Of a stretch of 64,000 nt of DNA, positions 8,330-17,028 are shown piece by piece. Position 1 is the stretch's first letter, and each line of letters opens with the position of its first letter. The DNA lies in the NCBI RefSeq assembly GCF_003544875.1, contig NZ_CP032094.1:248001-312000 (forward strand). The letters run 5' to 3'. The notes under the pieces are model-generated. The model did not search any database. It was not told where the DNA came from and saw only the letters and a list, made by a program, of their open reading frames with translations. A program made the position numbers and the translations under genes. The DNA is from Vibrio alfacsensis (lineage in GTDB: Bacteria > Pseudomonadota > Gammaproteobacteria > Enterobacterales > Vibrionaceae).

Positions 8330-10453
8330 ATGAGCGAGTCAATGGAAAAGGAATTGCAGAAATTTGAACTGCCTACACGCAGTGACTTTCCGTGGGTAAC
8401 GACGACAATCACAGTGTTTGGAGTTGTACTGTCTGCTTTGCATATTTGGTTTAACACCTTATCGACATTACCAGAACTTTGGATCTCGGCGACCCACTTT
8501 GCTGGATTTGCTGTGATTTGCGCACTTTGGTATCCCGCCCATATCTCCTTGAAACAGAGTAAGTTTGCTCTTGCCGTCGATGTGTTAATCGCTTGTGGTG
8601 CTATTGCTTGTTTGGTCTATATTCCGTATGCCGAAGATGCGCTATACGAGCGCGGAGTCAAGTTCGTCACTAGTGATTGGGTATTCGCCATTATGGCGAT
8701 ATTGATAGTGATAGAGCTCATCAGACGTACAATGGGCTGGTTTATTCCAGTGCTCATCGTGGTGTGTTTGAGTTATGTCGTCTTGTGGGGGAAATGGGCA
8801 ACCGGTATTTTTCACTTTCCTGGTTTGAGCATGGAAACCTTACTTTACCGAAGCTTCTATTCTTCAGAGGGCATGTTCGGTTCTATTTCTCGCATCAGTT
8901 GGACCTTTGTCTTTATGTTCATCTTGTTTGGTGCGTTCCTTGTTCGCTCTGGGGTGGGAGATTACATCATTAATGTCGCTCGTGCAGCGGCAGGGAAAAT
9001 CATTGGTGGCCCAGGATTTATAGCTGTTATTGGCTCTGGTTTGATGGGGTCGGTATCGGGGTCTAGTGTTGCAAATACAGTATCGACAGGTGTGATTAGT
9101 ATTCCGTTGATGCAAAAAGCTGGTTTCCCATCGCGCTTTGCGGCCGGAGTAGAAGCGGCGGCATCGACGGGTGGGCAATTGATGCCACCCGTGATGGGCG
9201 CAGGTGCGTTCATTATGGCGTCTTATACTCAAATTCCTTATGTGGACATCATTGCAGTATCGTTTATCCCTGCGTTGATTTACTTTTTGTCTGTGGCTTT
9301 CTTCGTTCGTATTGAAGCAAAACGCAGCGGGGTCCAAAAGATCACAACGAGCGACGAGTCACTGTTCAAAGTTTTGATCAGTGGTTGGCACAACTTAATT
9401 CCGCTGGTGGTATTAGTCACCTTGTTGGTGCAAGGCTTTACACCAACGTATGCGGCGGGCTTGTCGATCATTTCTGTCGTTGTGGCATCTTGGTTTTCAA
9501 AAGAGCACAAAATGGGGCCAAAAGCGATCATTGAAGCGCTCTCTCAAGGTGCGAAAAACATGGCGACCACCGCAGTATTGTTGGTGGGCATCGGCTTGGT
9601 GATCAACGTGATTAGCACGACAGGGATTGGGAATACTTTTTCGCTCATGATCGATGGCTGGGCAAACGGTGATTTATTTATCATGATTGTCCTTATTGCC
9701 CTCGCATCTCTCGTTCTTGGCATGGGGTTGCCCGTCACGGCGGCCTACATTGTGTTGGGCACACTGTCTGCTCCTGCCCTATATAAATTGATAGCTGAAA
9801 ACCAATTGCTTGAGCTTATGATGTCAGGTCAACTGCCTGAACAAGCGAAAGCCATTTTCATGCTCGCGGCACCAGATAAGTTAGATTTACTCAATGCACC
9901 AATGGCATTAGAAACGGCAAAAGAGATGGTCGCGCTCGTGCCCGCTGATTTTATGGAAACACTTTTGGAGCAAAGCCTCGGAATTGAAGCCGTTGGCTTA
10001 GCTTTGCTGGCTGCACACCTGATTATTTTCTGGTTGTCGCAAGACAGCAATGTCACGCCACCAGTGTGTTTGACTGCTTTTGCGGCGGCAACGATAGCGA
10101 AAACACCACCAATGCGCACAGGTCTTATGGCTTGGAAAATTGCTAAGGGTTTGTATCTGGTTCCGTTGTTGATTGCTTATACAGGATTGGTCAGTTGGGA
10201 TGTCACATCTGTTATTACTGTTGGCTTTTTCGCCATCATCGGCACCTATTCATTGATTGGTGCGATTGAGGGCTATCTTGAGGGGCCGTTGAACATTTTA
10301 TTGCGTCTGGTACTGGTGATTACCGGTACGCTGTTAGTCTGGCACGATATTCCAGTGCTAGTTCGCGTGGCATGCTGTGGCATTTTTGTCGCTATCTTTA
10401 TTTACAGCAGTCGCAAGTTCAAATTGCAACAGTCTCCGCTATCGGTTTTATAA
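8330..10453 (+). CDS. TRAP transporter fused small/large permease (TAXI type)
   Basis: This inner-membrane protein carries both the DctQ-like and DctM-like parts of a TRAP transporter in one chain. The ATG at 8330 is chosen because GGAG lies 6 bases upstream; an in-frame start at 8249 lacks a binding site and would overlap the spacer. The product has 707 residues and many membrane helices. The DctM motif region GSGLMGSVSGSSVANTVSTG and the conserved ASTGGQLMPPVMGAGAF are clear. It sits 82 bp after the binding protein and 8 bp before lhgO, as one operon. Confidence 0.92.
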   Translation: MSESMEKELQKFELPTRSDFPWVTTTITVFGVVLSALHIWFNTLSTLPELWISATHFAGFAVICALWYPAHISLKQSKFALAVDVLIACGAIACLVYIPYAEDALYERGVKFVTSDWVFAIMAILIVIELIRRTMGWFIPVLIVVCLSYVVLWGKWATGIFHFPGLSMETLLYRSFYSSEGMFGSISRISWTFVFMFILFGAFLVRSGVGDYIINVARAAAGKIIGGPGFIAVIGSGLMGSVSGSSVANTVSTGVISIPLMQKAGFPSRFAAGVEAAASTGGQLMPPVMGAGAFIMASYTQIPYVDIIAVSFIPALIYFLSVAFFVRIEAKRSGVQKITTSDESLFKVLISGWHNLIPLVVLVTLLVQGFTPTYAAGLSIISVVVASWFSKEHKMGPKAIIEALSQGAKNMATTAVLLVGIGLVINVISTTGIGNTFSLMIDGWANGDLFIMIVLIALASLVLGMGLPVTAAYIVLGTLSAPALYKLIAENQLLELMMSGQLPEQAKAIFMLAAPDKLDLLNAPMALETAKEMVALVPADFMETLLEQSLGIEAVGLALLAAHLIIFWLSQDSNVTPPVCLTAFAAATIAKTPPMRTGLMAWKIAKGLYLVPLLIAYTGLVSWDVTSVITVGFFAIIGTYSLIGAIEGYLEGPLNILLRLVLVITGTLLVWHDIPVLVRVACCGIFVAIFIYSSRKFKLQQSPLSVL

Positions 10454-10461
10454 GGGGTGGT

Positions 10462-11709
10462 ATGAAATCAGTCTATGACTACATCATTGTTGGTGGCGGT
10501 ATCGTCGGTGCCTCAACCGCTTGGCAATTGCAGCAACGTCACCCAGACCGTCGCATTTTATTGGTGGAGAAAGAATCTGGTTATGCTCAGCACCAAACGG
10601 GGCACAACAGTGGTGTTATTCATGCGGGCGTGTATTACGCGCCAGGAAGTCTTAAAGCAGACTTTTGTAAACGTGGTGTCGAGCGGACGCTGTCGTTTTG
10701 TGCTGAGCACGATATTCCAGTGGAAAACTGTGGCAAGTTACTGGTTGCAACGAATGAGCAAGAAGTTACGCGTATGAATGCGCTCTATGAACGATGTCAG
10801 GTTAATGGTATCGATGTACAGTTATTAGATGAAATTCAGTTGAAACTCGCAGAACCGAATATTACTGGACTTGGCGCAATTTACGTAAAAGGGACCAGTA
10901 TTGTTGACTATCGTTTGGTTACCGAGCAGATGGCGAACGAGTTTAAAAAAATTGGTGGTCAAGTTAGTTTAAGAACCAAGGTGATCGCGGTTGAAGAGAA
11001 TGATGATGAAGTTCAACTCACCTGCGTTTCAGATGGCCAGACAATGCAATTGAATACAAGATTTTTGGTCACTTGCAGTGGTTTAATGGCTGATCGAATG
11101 ACGAAGATGATGGGCATTCCTACCGATTTTCAAATAATTCCATATCGTGGAGAATACTACCGCTTGGATAGCAAACATGATCAAGTGGTCAATCATTTGA
11201 TCTATCCAATTCCTGATCCTGACTTGCCTTTTTTAGGTGTTCACCTTACTCGTATGATTGATGGTTCAGTAACGGTTGGCCCAAACGCGGTGCAAGGTTG
11301 GAAGCGTGAGGGGTATGGCAAGTTCAATATTGATTTACAAGATACCCTGCAGATGCTCAGCTTCTCGGGTTTTTGGAAAGTGACACAAAAACATCTAAAA
11401 ACAGGACTAGATGAGTTCAAAAATTCATGGTGGAAGCCAGGTTATCTCAAGCTCGTCAATAAATACTGCCCAAGTATCCAAGTGGAAGACCTTAAATCCT
11501 ATCCTGCGGGGATTCGTGCTCAAGCAGTACTTTCTGACGGCACCCTTGTGCATGATTTTCTCTTCGCTGAAAGCGCAAGAAGTCTCCATGTGTGTAACGC
11601 ACCATCCCCAGCTGCAACGTCTGCGATGCCCATCGGTGAATATATTTGCGATAAGGTCATCGACAAGTTACAAGAGAAGAAAGATAAGAATGAAGTCAGC
11701 GAGAAATAA
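10462..11709 (+). CDS. lhgO: L-2-hydroxyglutarate oxidase/dehydrogenase
   Basis: This FAD enzyme oxidises L-2-hydroxyglutarate to 2-oxoglutarate and passes electrons to the membrane quinone pool. The N-terminal dinucleotide fold YDYIIVGGGIVGASTA is followed by the family segment HQTGHNSGVIHAGVYY (FAD and substrate region). The 415-residue length is close to E. coli LhgO (about 422). The start at 10462 is preceded by AAGGGG, which overlaps the stop of the TRAP permease, so translation is probably coupled. An in-frame upstream ATG inside the permease is unlikely to be used. Its place in the operon suggests that the transporter imports L-2-hydroxyglutarate or a relative. Confidence 0.92.
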   Translation: MKSVYDYIIVGGGIVGASTAWQLQQRHPDRRILLVEKESGYAQHQTGHNSGVIHAGVYYAPGSLKADFCKRGVERTLSFCAEHDIPVENCGKLLVATNEQEVTRMNALYERCQVNGIDVQLLDEIQLKLAEPNITGLGAIYVKGTSIVDYRLVTEQMANEFKKIGGQVSLRTKVIAVEENDDEVQLTCVSDGQTMQLNTRFLVTCSGLMADRMTKMMGIPTDFQIIPYRGEYYRLDSKHDQVVNHLIYPIPDPDLPFLGVHLTRMIDGSVTVGPNAVQGWKREGYGKFNIDLQDTLQMLSFSGFWKVTQKHLKTGLDEFKNSWWKPGYLKLVNKYCPSIQVEDLKSYPAGIRAQAVLSDGTLVHDFLFAESARSLHVCNAPSPAATSAMPIGEYICDKVIDKLQEKKDKNEVSEK

Positions 11710-11780
11710 AGATGGAGTTGCGTGCTCTAGTCCAAATTAATACTTCTCCACACATTTCAGGACGAGACAAATCAAATCAG

Positions 11781-11811
11781 CGTAAAGGCAACTAAGTCAG
11801 TCGCCTTTACG
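11781..11811. other. Hairpin between convergent genes
   Basis: CGTAAAGGC (11781-11789) and GCCTTTACG (11803-11811) form a 9-bp stem between lhgO and the convergent cystatin-like gene. There is no clear T-run, so it is at best a weak or Rho-linked transcription end. Confidence 0.4.
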
Positions 11812-11908
11812 ATTCATGTTCATTAAGCTTCCTGTTAATTTAGCTTTCTGCCAATTCTTGAGGATGCCGTTATATTGTGGCTAGCATTTTGTGACTTGTA
11901 TTGAATAG

Positions 11909-12310
11909 TTAAGTCTCTTTTGGACAAAGCGGGCCTTTCTTGGCATGGCGTTCGATCATGTAATCGCCGCGAGCACTATGAAATATCATCGCGTTCCAGA
12001 TTTCGCCATCTTTAAATTCGAATTCAATGGCATACCTTGTTCCTGCAACGACTTGTGTTCTCACCTCATTAATTTGCTTAAGCTTGTCTAAGGCGTTCAT
12101 TTGATGCAAAACCATACTGAGTGAGCGTTCTGCATCTGGTGTGACTTCAGAAACTTGCCATCCTCCAGCTAGGCCTTTTTCTGGCGCGCAAATGGCTTGC
12201 ATTTTCTTCTTCATCTCTTTTGACATTTGCTTGTCCACGGCTAAGGCATGGGTTGCCATAGGTAGGGCAGATACAGACAGTATTAATGTCCAGAACATCC
12301 TCACATTCAT
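11909..12310 (-). CDS. Small exported cystatin-like protein
   Basis: The 133-residue product begins with a signal peptide (about residues 1-24, ending THALA). The mature part shows the cystatin pattern: a Gly-Gly pair at 49-50 (GLAGGWQVSEV), a helix-like stretch, and QVVAG at 86-90, which is the QxVxG hairpin of cystatins, followed by TRYAIEFEF in place of the usual strand. Cys41 and Cys129 could form a disulfide. Cystatins inhibit papain-type cysteine proteases. Inhibition by this protein is inferred from the motif only. GGAG lies about 8 bases before the ATG at 12310. It appears to be a single-gene unit. Confidence 0.7.
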   Translation of the reverse strand: MNVRMFWTLILSVSALPMATHALAVDKQMSKEMKKKMQAICAPEKGLAGGWQVSEVTPDAERSLSMVLHQMNALDKLKQINEVRTQVVAGTRYAIEFEFKDGEIWNAMIFHSARGDYMIERHAKKGPLCPKET

Positions 12311-12327
12311 AAAAGCACTCCGTTGTT

Positions 12328-12424
12328 AGTTTGCTGTCTTAAGTATTAGTTTACTGGCTTAAGTATTGGTTAACTCGCTTCGTTTCTTTTCGCTTACTAG
12401 CAGTGCGTCTTCTCGCTTACTAGC
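12328..12424. repeat. Degenerate short tandem repeats
   Basis: Two 20-bp units (12328-12347 and 12348-12367) share CTTAAGTATT ends and differ at a few positions. A second pair, TCGCTTACTAGC, occurs at 12390-12401 and 12413-12424. The rest of the 12311-12679 gap shows only AT-rich sequence and the strong AAGGAGGAG binding site of nqrB. Confidence 0.6.
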
Positions 12425-12679
12425 TTAGATTATGGTTTGAGTATAAGCGTGGCTTGATTGCTTTACCTAATCAGCATACACACCATGTATCAATTTGTTT
12501 ACTTAACTCCGCATTTCAAATGTTAAAAATGATCGTAAATGTTAAAAGCGACCGCGACGTTCCCAATGGTTACAACATTCACTTGCGGTAGTAGCGGTAG
12601 TAAAGGTTATCAACGGTCATAAAAGTAAAAACGATCGCTTTAGTGAGTCATTCGTAACACTTTTAAAGGAGGAGACGTT

Positions 12680-13924
12680 ATGAGTCTGAAGCACTACTTT
12701 GAAAAGGTCTCACCAAAGTTTGAACCTGGAGGCCAGTATCACAAGTTCTATCCACTGTTCGAAGCGGTTGAAACGCTTTTCTATACGCCCGGTAAGGTGA
12801 ACCAAGGCATTACCCATGTTCGAGATAGTATCGATTTGAAACGCATCATGATTATGGTGTGGTTAGCGGTTTTCCCTGCAATGTTTTGGGGGATGTACAA
12901 CATTGGTCAGCAATCCAGTGACGCGTTGTTCTATGGTCTTGAACAAGCAGCAGCGCAACAAGCCATTGAGTCCTCTTGGGGGCTGAGTTGGGTTTGGGGC
13001 TCGGTCGAAGCGGCTAGTCAAGCGGGTTGGGGAAGTAAGATGCTCGTCGGCGCAACTTATTTTCTGCCTGTTTATGCAACGGTGTTTGTCGTCGGTGGTT
13101 TTTGGGAAGTGCTTTTTGCTATCGTCCGCAAGCATGAGGTGAACGAAGGCTTCTTTGTCAGCTCCATTCTGTTTGCTTTGATTCTGCCGCCAACCATTCC
13201 GCTTTGGCAAGCGGCACTGGGTATCACGTTTGGTATCGTGGTCGCGAAAGAGGTCTTCGGCGGTACTGGGCGTAACTTCCTAAACCCTGCGTTGGCGGGA
13301 CGCGCGTTCTTATACTTTGCTTATCCTGCCAATATGTCTGGTGGTGCCGTATGGATTGCAGCGGACGGCTACTCTGGTGCAACGCCGCTTAGCCAATGGT
13401 ATGAGGGTGGTCAAAGCGCTTTGATGAATAACATGACCAGTCAGCCGATTTCTTGGCTGGATGCGTTTGTTGGGAACCTACCTGGATCGATGGGGGAGGT
13501 ATCGACTTTACTGATCGTGTTAACAGGATTGGTGCTGATCTTTATGAAGATTGCCTCATGGCGAATTGTCGCAGGTGTGTTCGTCGGTTTAGCAGTAACA
13601 TCACTCATGCTTAATGCAATTGGCTCTAACACCAACCCGATGTTCTCCATGCCTTTCTACTGGCATTTTGTGATTGGCGGTGTCGCGTTTGGTACTTTCT
13701 TTATGGCGACAGACCCAGTTTCTGCTGCCTTTACCAACGGTGGTAAGTGGGCTTATGGTATTTTGATCGGTGTGATGACCATCTTTATTCGAGTACTTAA
13801 TCCTGCCTATCCCGAGGGCATTATGCTTGCGATATTGTTTGCAAATTTGTTTGCTCCTTTGTTCGATTACATGGTGAAAGAGAACAACATCAAACGAAGA
13901 ATGAAAAGAACGAGATCTTCATAA
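12680..13924 (+). CDS. nqrB: Stand-alone NqrB (Na+-NADH:quinone reductase subunit B) paralogue
   Basis: NqrB is a membrane subunit of the sodium-pumping NADH:quinone oxidoreductase and carries a covalent FMN. This 414-residue copy has the full NqrB form. It has the N-terminal segment [20 protein letters not shown] found in NqrB but not RnfD, many membrane helices, [14 protein letters not shown], and the flavin attachment motif SGAT with Thr235. No nqrA or nqrC-F genes are adjacent; the next genes are tnaC and tnaA. It is therefore either an alternative subunit for the housekeeping complex encoded elsewhere or a protein with a separate role. The ribosome binding site AAGGAGGAG is very strong. 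Confidence 0.88.
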   Translation: MSLKHYFEKVSPKFEPGGQYHKFYPLFEAVETLFYTPGKVNQGITHVRDSIDLKRIMIMVWLAVFPAMFWGMYNIGQQSSDALFYGLEQAAAQQAIESSWGLSWVWGSVEAASQAGWGSKMLVGATYFLPVYATVFVVGGFWEVLFAIVRKHEVNEGFFVSSILFALILPPTIPLWQAALGITFGIVVAKEVFGGTGRNFLNPALAGRAFLYFAYPANMSGGAVWIAADGYSGATPLSQWYEGGQSALMNNMTSQPISWLDAFVGNLPGSMGEVSTLLIVLTGLVLIFMKIASWRIVAGVFVGLAVTSLMLNAIGSNTNPMFSMPFYWHFVIGGVAFGTFFMATDPVSAAFTNGGKWAYGILIGVMTIFIRVLNPAYPEGIMLAILFANLFAPLFDYMVKENNIKRRMKRTRSS

Positions 13925-14027
13925 AATGAGGGTAGTCTCACTGAAATGTGACTGAAAATTGCACTATATTGAAAAGGTCAGAGACAAGGGGTTTCTGGCT
14001 TTTCTTTTTATCAGGAGGGCAAAGACG

Positions 14028-14126
14028 ATGAGAATTAAGGATATTCTCGATAGCCGTTTGGTGCTGTCGTTCTGGTACAACCTAGATTACGGCTTATCGC
14101 TTCTTAGCAAAATCTCTTCTCGTTAA
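14028..14126 (+). CDS. tnaC: TnaC tryptophanase leader peptide (32 aa)
   Basis: This short frame starts at ATG 14028 with AGGAGGG about 9 bases upstream and ends at TAA 14124-14126. It encodes 32 residues containing FWYNLD, which lines up with the E. coli TnaC core KWFNID (Trp12, Asp16); here Trp16 and Asp20. In E. coli the peptide stalls the ribosome when tryptophan is bound and prevents Rho termination ahead of tnaA. Unlike E. coli TnaC, this peptide contains no proline, and the core Lys is Phe. It lies 94 bp before tnaA. Confidence 0.82.
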   Translation: MRIKDILDSRLVLSFWYNLDYGLSLLSKISSR

Positions 14127-14220
14127 TTTCCTCAATGCACTCGCATTGAAAGCAATCTATCTATTTGATTTTTAGCCTTGCGCTTACGTGCGTATGGCCA
14201 TGCGTATAAGGAAATTAATA

Positions 14221-15621
14221 ATGAAACGTATCCCTGAACCGTTCCGCATTAAAATGGTTGAGCCAATCAAAATGACAACCTTGGCTGACCGAGAAATTGC
14301 CCTTAAACAAGCAGGTTTTAACCCATTTCTTCTTCGTAGTGATGATGTGTACATCGACCTATTGACCGACTCCGGTACGGGGGCCATGAGTGACAATCAG
14401 TGGGCTGGCATCATGATGGGTGATGAGTCCTATGCGGGGAGTCGTAACTATTACCACTTATGTGATGCGGTCGAACATTTCTTTGGCTACAAATTGACTG
14501 TACCTGCTCACCAAGGGCGAGGCGCGGAGCAAATCTTGTTTCCTGCTTTGATTGAACGAATGCGTCAGGTTCGCGGTGGTGAAACGCCAGTATTTATCTC
14601 CAATTACCACTTTGATACCACGGCGGGTCATATTGAGTTGAATGGTGGTAAGGCGATTAACGTAGTAACGGAAGAGGCGTTCGATACCACCACGCCATAT
14701 AACTGGAAAGGTAATTTTGATCTCAACAAGCTGGTGGCCACGATTGAAGAGCACGGTGCTCATAATATCTGTGCGATCATCACGACGGTGACGTGCAATA
14801 GCTCGGGTGGGCAGCCGGTGTCGATGCAAAACATGCGCAGTGTGTATGAAATTGCGACTAAGTACGACATCCCGGTAGTGATTGACTCGGCTCGTTATTG
14901 TGAAAATGCGTATTTCATTAAGCAGCGTGAATCAGGTTACGAAAATACGTCGATTCTCGAGATCATCCGCGAAATGTACCAATACGGAGACATGCTAACC
15001 ATGTCAGCGAAAAAAGATCCCATGGTGAACATTGGTGGTATGTGCTGTATTCGCGATCATCAAGAGCTGTTCCAAGCGGTACAAACACGATGCGTGCCGA
15101 TGGAGGGCTTTGTGACTTATGGTGGTATGGCTGGACGTGACATGGAGGCGCTTGCTCGTGGTTTATACGAGGGGGCTGATGAAGACTACCTCCATTATCG
15201 CATTAGCCAAGTTCAATATTTGGGTGAACGTCTACGGGAAGCGGGTATACCGATTCAATACCCAACGGGCGGGCATGCCGTGTTTGTTGATGCAGCAAAA
15301 ATTTTACCTCATATTCCAGCGGATCAATTTCCAGCGCAGGTGCTCTGTAATGCGTTGTATTTGGAGGCGGGAATTCGCGCGGTGGAAATTGGTTCATTGT
15401 TGCTAGGACGCGATCCAGAAACCGGTGAGCAGAAAGCCTCAGAGCTTGAATTGATGCGTTTAACCATTCCGCGCCGTGTATACACCAATGATCATATGGA
15501 TTATATCGCTGATGCGATTATCGAGTTAAGAGACAGTGCCAATAAGCTAAAAGGCCTGACTTTTGAATATGAGCCACCGGTGCTTCGTCACTTCACCGCT
15601 CGCTTTCGTGAGATAGAGTAG
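14221..15621 (+). CDS. tnaA: Tryptophanase
   Basis: This PLP enzyme cleaves tryptophan to indole, pyruvate and ammonia. The product from ATG 14221 (AAGGA 9 bases upstream) has 466 residues, close to E. coli TnaA. Landmarks are [29 protein letters not shown], the PLP-binding DSARY and the lysine in MSAKKDPM. The sister enzyme tyrosine phenol-lyase has Arg in its MERG motif and Phe in RFFTARF. Here the sequence reads VEIGS and LRHFTARF, with the tryptophanase-type Ile and His. A TnaC leader precedes it and no tnaB permease follows. Confidence 0.92.
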   Translation: MKRIPEPFRIKMVEPIKMTTLADREIALKQAGFNPFLLRSDDVYIDLLTDSGTGAMSDNQWAGIMMGDESYAGSRNYYHLCDAVEHFFGYKLTVPAHQGRGAEQILFPALIERMRQVRGGETPVFISNYHFDTTAGHIELNGGKAINVVTEEAFDTTTPYNWKGNFDLNKLVATIEEHGAHNICAIITTVTCNSSGGQPVSMQNMRSVYEIATKYDIPVVIDSARYCENAYFIKQRESGYENTSILEIIREMYQYGDMLTMSAKKDPMVNIGGMCCIRDHQELFQAVQTRCVPMEGFVTYGGMAGRDMEALARGLYEGADEDYLHYRISQVQYLGERLREAGIPIQYPTGGHAVFVDAAKILPHIPADQFPAQVLCNALYLEAGIRAVEIGSLLLGRDPETGEQKASELELMRLTIPRRVYTNDHMDYIADAIIELRDSANKLKGLTFEYEPPVLRHFTARFREIE

Positions 15622-15675
15622 CGCAAAATCCAATAGATATTACTGACAGAGGCAAGAAGTAAAACTGACAAAAGC

Positions 15676-15705
15676 AAAAGGCCGCGAACATTGCGGCCTT
15701 TTTGA
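15676..15705. terminator. Bidirectional terminator between tnaA and the DUF2913-like gene
   Basis: AAAAGGCCGC (15676-15685) pairs with GCGGCCTTTT (15693-15702) around a 7-nt loop, with T-runs on both sides. Confidence 0.9.
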
Positions 15706-15719
15706 ATCAGACAAATAAT

Positions 15720-16331
15720 CTAAGCCAAATCCAGCGTGATCCGCACGAATTGGTCATCTTGATACTGCACGTCATAATGGAATGTGTTGCTCGCGTAAAT
15801 ACTACCGAGGAACAAAGAACGTTGACTGAGTGGACCACGGAATAACATCGAAATCGGAGCGATGAGGGCATTATTATCATCGAAGTGTTGATTTAGATTC
15901 TCAGATAGCACGCACAGTAGGCAGCCATGTTGATCGTGTGACAGATCAACTTTTTCCGGACGAGAGAGTAAGACCGTCGTACCTAGCTTCTTCTCAATTT
16001 CGTTAATAAGCAGCAGGTAACTGTCGAGGTGAGGTTGAGGGTTGCTCGGCTTATCGGCACCTACACAGCGTTCAAGAAGTATTTCTAGATTGCCGCTTTC
16101 CCCTTTTGCCTGTTGAGTCAGAGACTTTAATGGCTTTTTAATCAGTTTATAGCGATTACTTTTCAGCTTAGGTTTAAGCCATTTTTGTAGTAAGTCGTTA
16201 CGTTCTTTAGTCGGGAGATTACGCGGTGATGCGTGAATTTTGAAGTGCAGGTGCAATAGGGCGTGCACCGCAAGCTCGCTAAGCAATTGGTTAGCATCTG
16301 CGGATAGTTTAGCCTGCTTAGAACTTTGCAT
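15720..16331 (-). CDS. DUF2913-like protein of unknown function
   Basis: The 203-residue soluble protein has no signal peptide. It carries a basic middle region (KWLKPKLKSNRYKLIKK) and a C-terminal part rich in predicted strands. It resembles, from memory, the Vibrio DUF2913 family, whose role is not known. No catalytic motif is evident. The start at 16331 has only a weak binding site. It lies 29 bp downstream of the 3' end of tRNA-Leu on the same strand, so the mRNA may be released from a tRNA-containing transcript. Confidence 0.7.
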   Translation of the reverse strand: MQSSKQAKLSADANQLLSELAVHALLHLHFKIHASPRNLPTKERNDLLQKWLKPKLKSNRYKLIKKPLKSLTQQAKGESGNLEILLERCVGADKPSNPQPHLDSYLLLINEIEKKLGTTVLLSRPEKVDLSHDQHGCLLCVLSENLNQHFDDNNALIAPISMLFRGPLSQRSLFLGSIYASNTFHYDVQYQDDQFVRITLDLA

Positions 16332-16360
16332 TACACTCTAGATTTCTTTAAGAAAGATAA

Positions 16361-16444
16361 TGGTGCCGAGAGAGGGACTCGAACCCTCACACCTAAGGCA
16401 CTAGCACCTCATGCTAGCGTGTCTACCAATTTCACCATCTCGGC
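16361..16444 (-). tRNA. tRNA-Leu (GAG anticodon)
   Basis: Read on the minus strand, the sequence starts GCCGAGATGG and ends in encoded CCA (16363-16361). The acceptor stem GCCGAGA pairs with TCTCGGC. The anticodon arm is CTAGC-ATGAGGT-GCTAG, giving anticodon GAG for CUC/CUU codons. A short variable arm and GGTTCGAGTCC T-loop complete a class II leucine tRNA. Confidence 0.95.
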
Positions 16445-16527
16445 ATCATGATGCTCTGAATACTCAGAGGCTTCCTAAGAAGCGTGTTGGATTGTATATC
16501 CAAAATCCATGCCTTGGCGAGAGTAAA

Positions 16528-16755
16528 ATGACAAAATTCTCTGTTTTAAAGTTCAATTGCACATTTATTGCTCAACTTGATGCTATTCACAGCGATGACC
16601 CCCTCATGAACGCCCTCAGTAACCTCAATAATTATATGCGAATTGGTGAAAACAATGAATTGATTGTTTTTGAACGCTTGAACGTTTGCGTTAAAAAATG
16701 TGATGAAACTCTCGCTTTCTTGACTATACTTGCGTCCCGTTTAAGCGGGAGATAG
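16528..16755 (+). CDS. Doubtful small ORF (75 aa)
   Basis: The frame MTKFSVLKF...ASRLSGR runs from ATG 16528 to TAG 16753-16755 between the tRNA gene and nupC. It has no strong ribosome binding site, no recognised domain and no signal peptide. The N-terminal extension reaching back into the tRNA antisense strand is not credible. A possible -10 element TATACT (16725-16730) lies inside its end. It could be a genuine small Vibrio protein or chance. Confidence 0.35.
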   Translation: MTKFSVLKFNCTFIAQLDAIHSDDPLMNALSNLNNYMRIGENNELIVFERLNVCVKKCDETLAFLTILASRLSGR

Positions 16756-17028
16756 GGTTCAGTTGTTCAGGGCCCTTACCCATACAAGCCGTCACATGGA
16801 GTGAGCTGAGTTTATAACTTGCTTTTTATAAACTTGCTTACAGTGAATGACCCCACGGACCGGACCAGCTAAGTTCAATTGCTTGTATAAGGTAAAAATA
16901 TAATGTCGAACTATCGATTCTGTCACCAATTTGGATCTCTGAGTGTTTCATCACTCAATACGTTGTTCCTTTCCTTTGCCAATCCCACTGGCGTTTCTTT
17001 TCTTTTCAACGTTCAGTAGGTCCAATTC
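16735..17028 (+). other. Long leader region of nupC with hairpins
   Basis: This roughly 290-base stretch precedes nupC. It opens with a short hairpin (TCCCG 16735-16739 with CGGGA 16746-16750). It also contains a 9-bp perfect stem, AGTTTATAA with TTATAAACT, near 16810-16835, and a small upstream ORF at 16903. I do not recognise a known riboswitch class. It may be a structured 5' UTR of the transporter mRNA or simply unremarkable DNA. Confidence 0.35.
16903..17019 (+). CDS. Possible upstream ORF of nupC (38 aa)
   Basis: ATG 16903 has AAGG 10 bases upstream. The frame runs to TAG at 17017-17019, whose bases overlap the AGG ribosome binding site of nupC, only 9 bases before the nupC start. That arrangement would couple translation of the two frames. 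The peptide has no recognised motif, and it may be a chance frame. Confidence 0.35.
   Translation: MSNYRFCHQFGSLSVSSLNTLFLSFANPTGVSFLFNVQ

Noticed and set aside
8249..8330. N-terminal extension of the TRAP permease from ATG 8249
   Set aside because: It has no ribosome binding site and gives a non-conserved stretch; ATG 8330 has GGAG at ideal spacing.
12680..13924. RnfD instead of NqrB
   Set aside because: The long N-terminal [16 protein letters not shown] segment and the 414-residue length are NqrB features; no rnf genes are near.
14221..15621. Tyrosine phenol-lyase as the identity of the PLP lyase
   Set aside because: The diagnostic Arg of the MERG motif and Phe of RFFTARF are replaced by Ile and His as in tryptophanase, and a TnaC-like leader precedes the gene.
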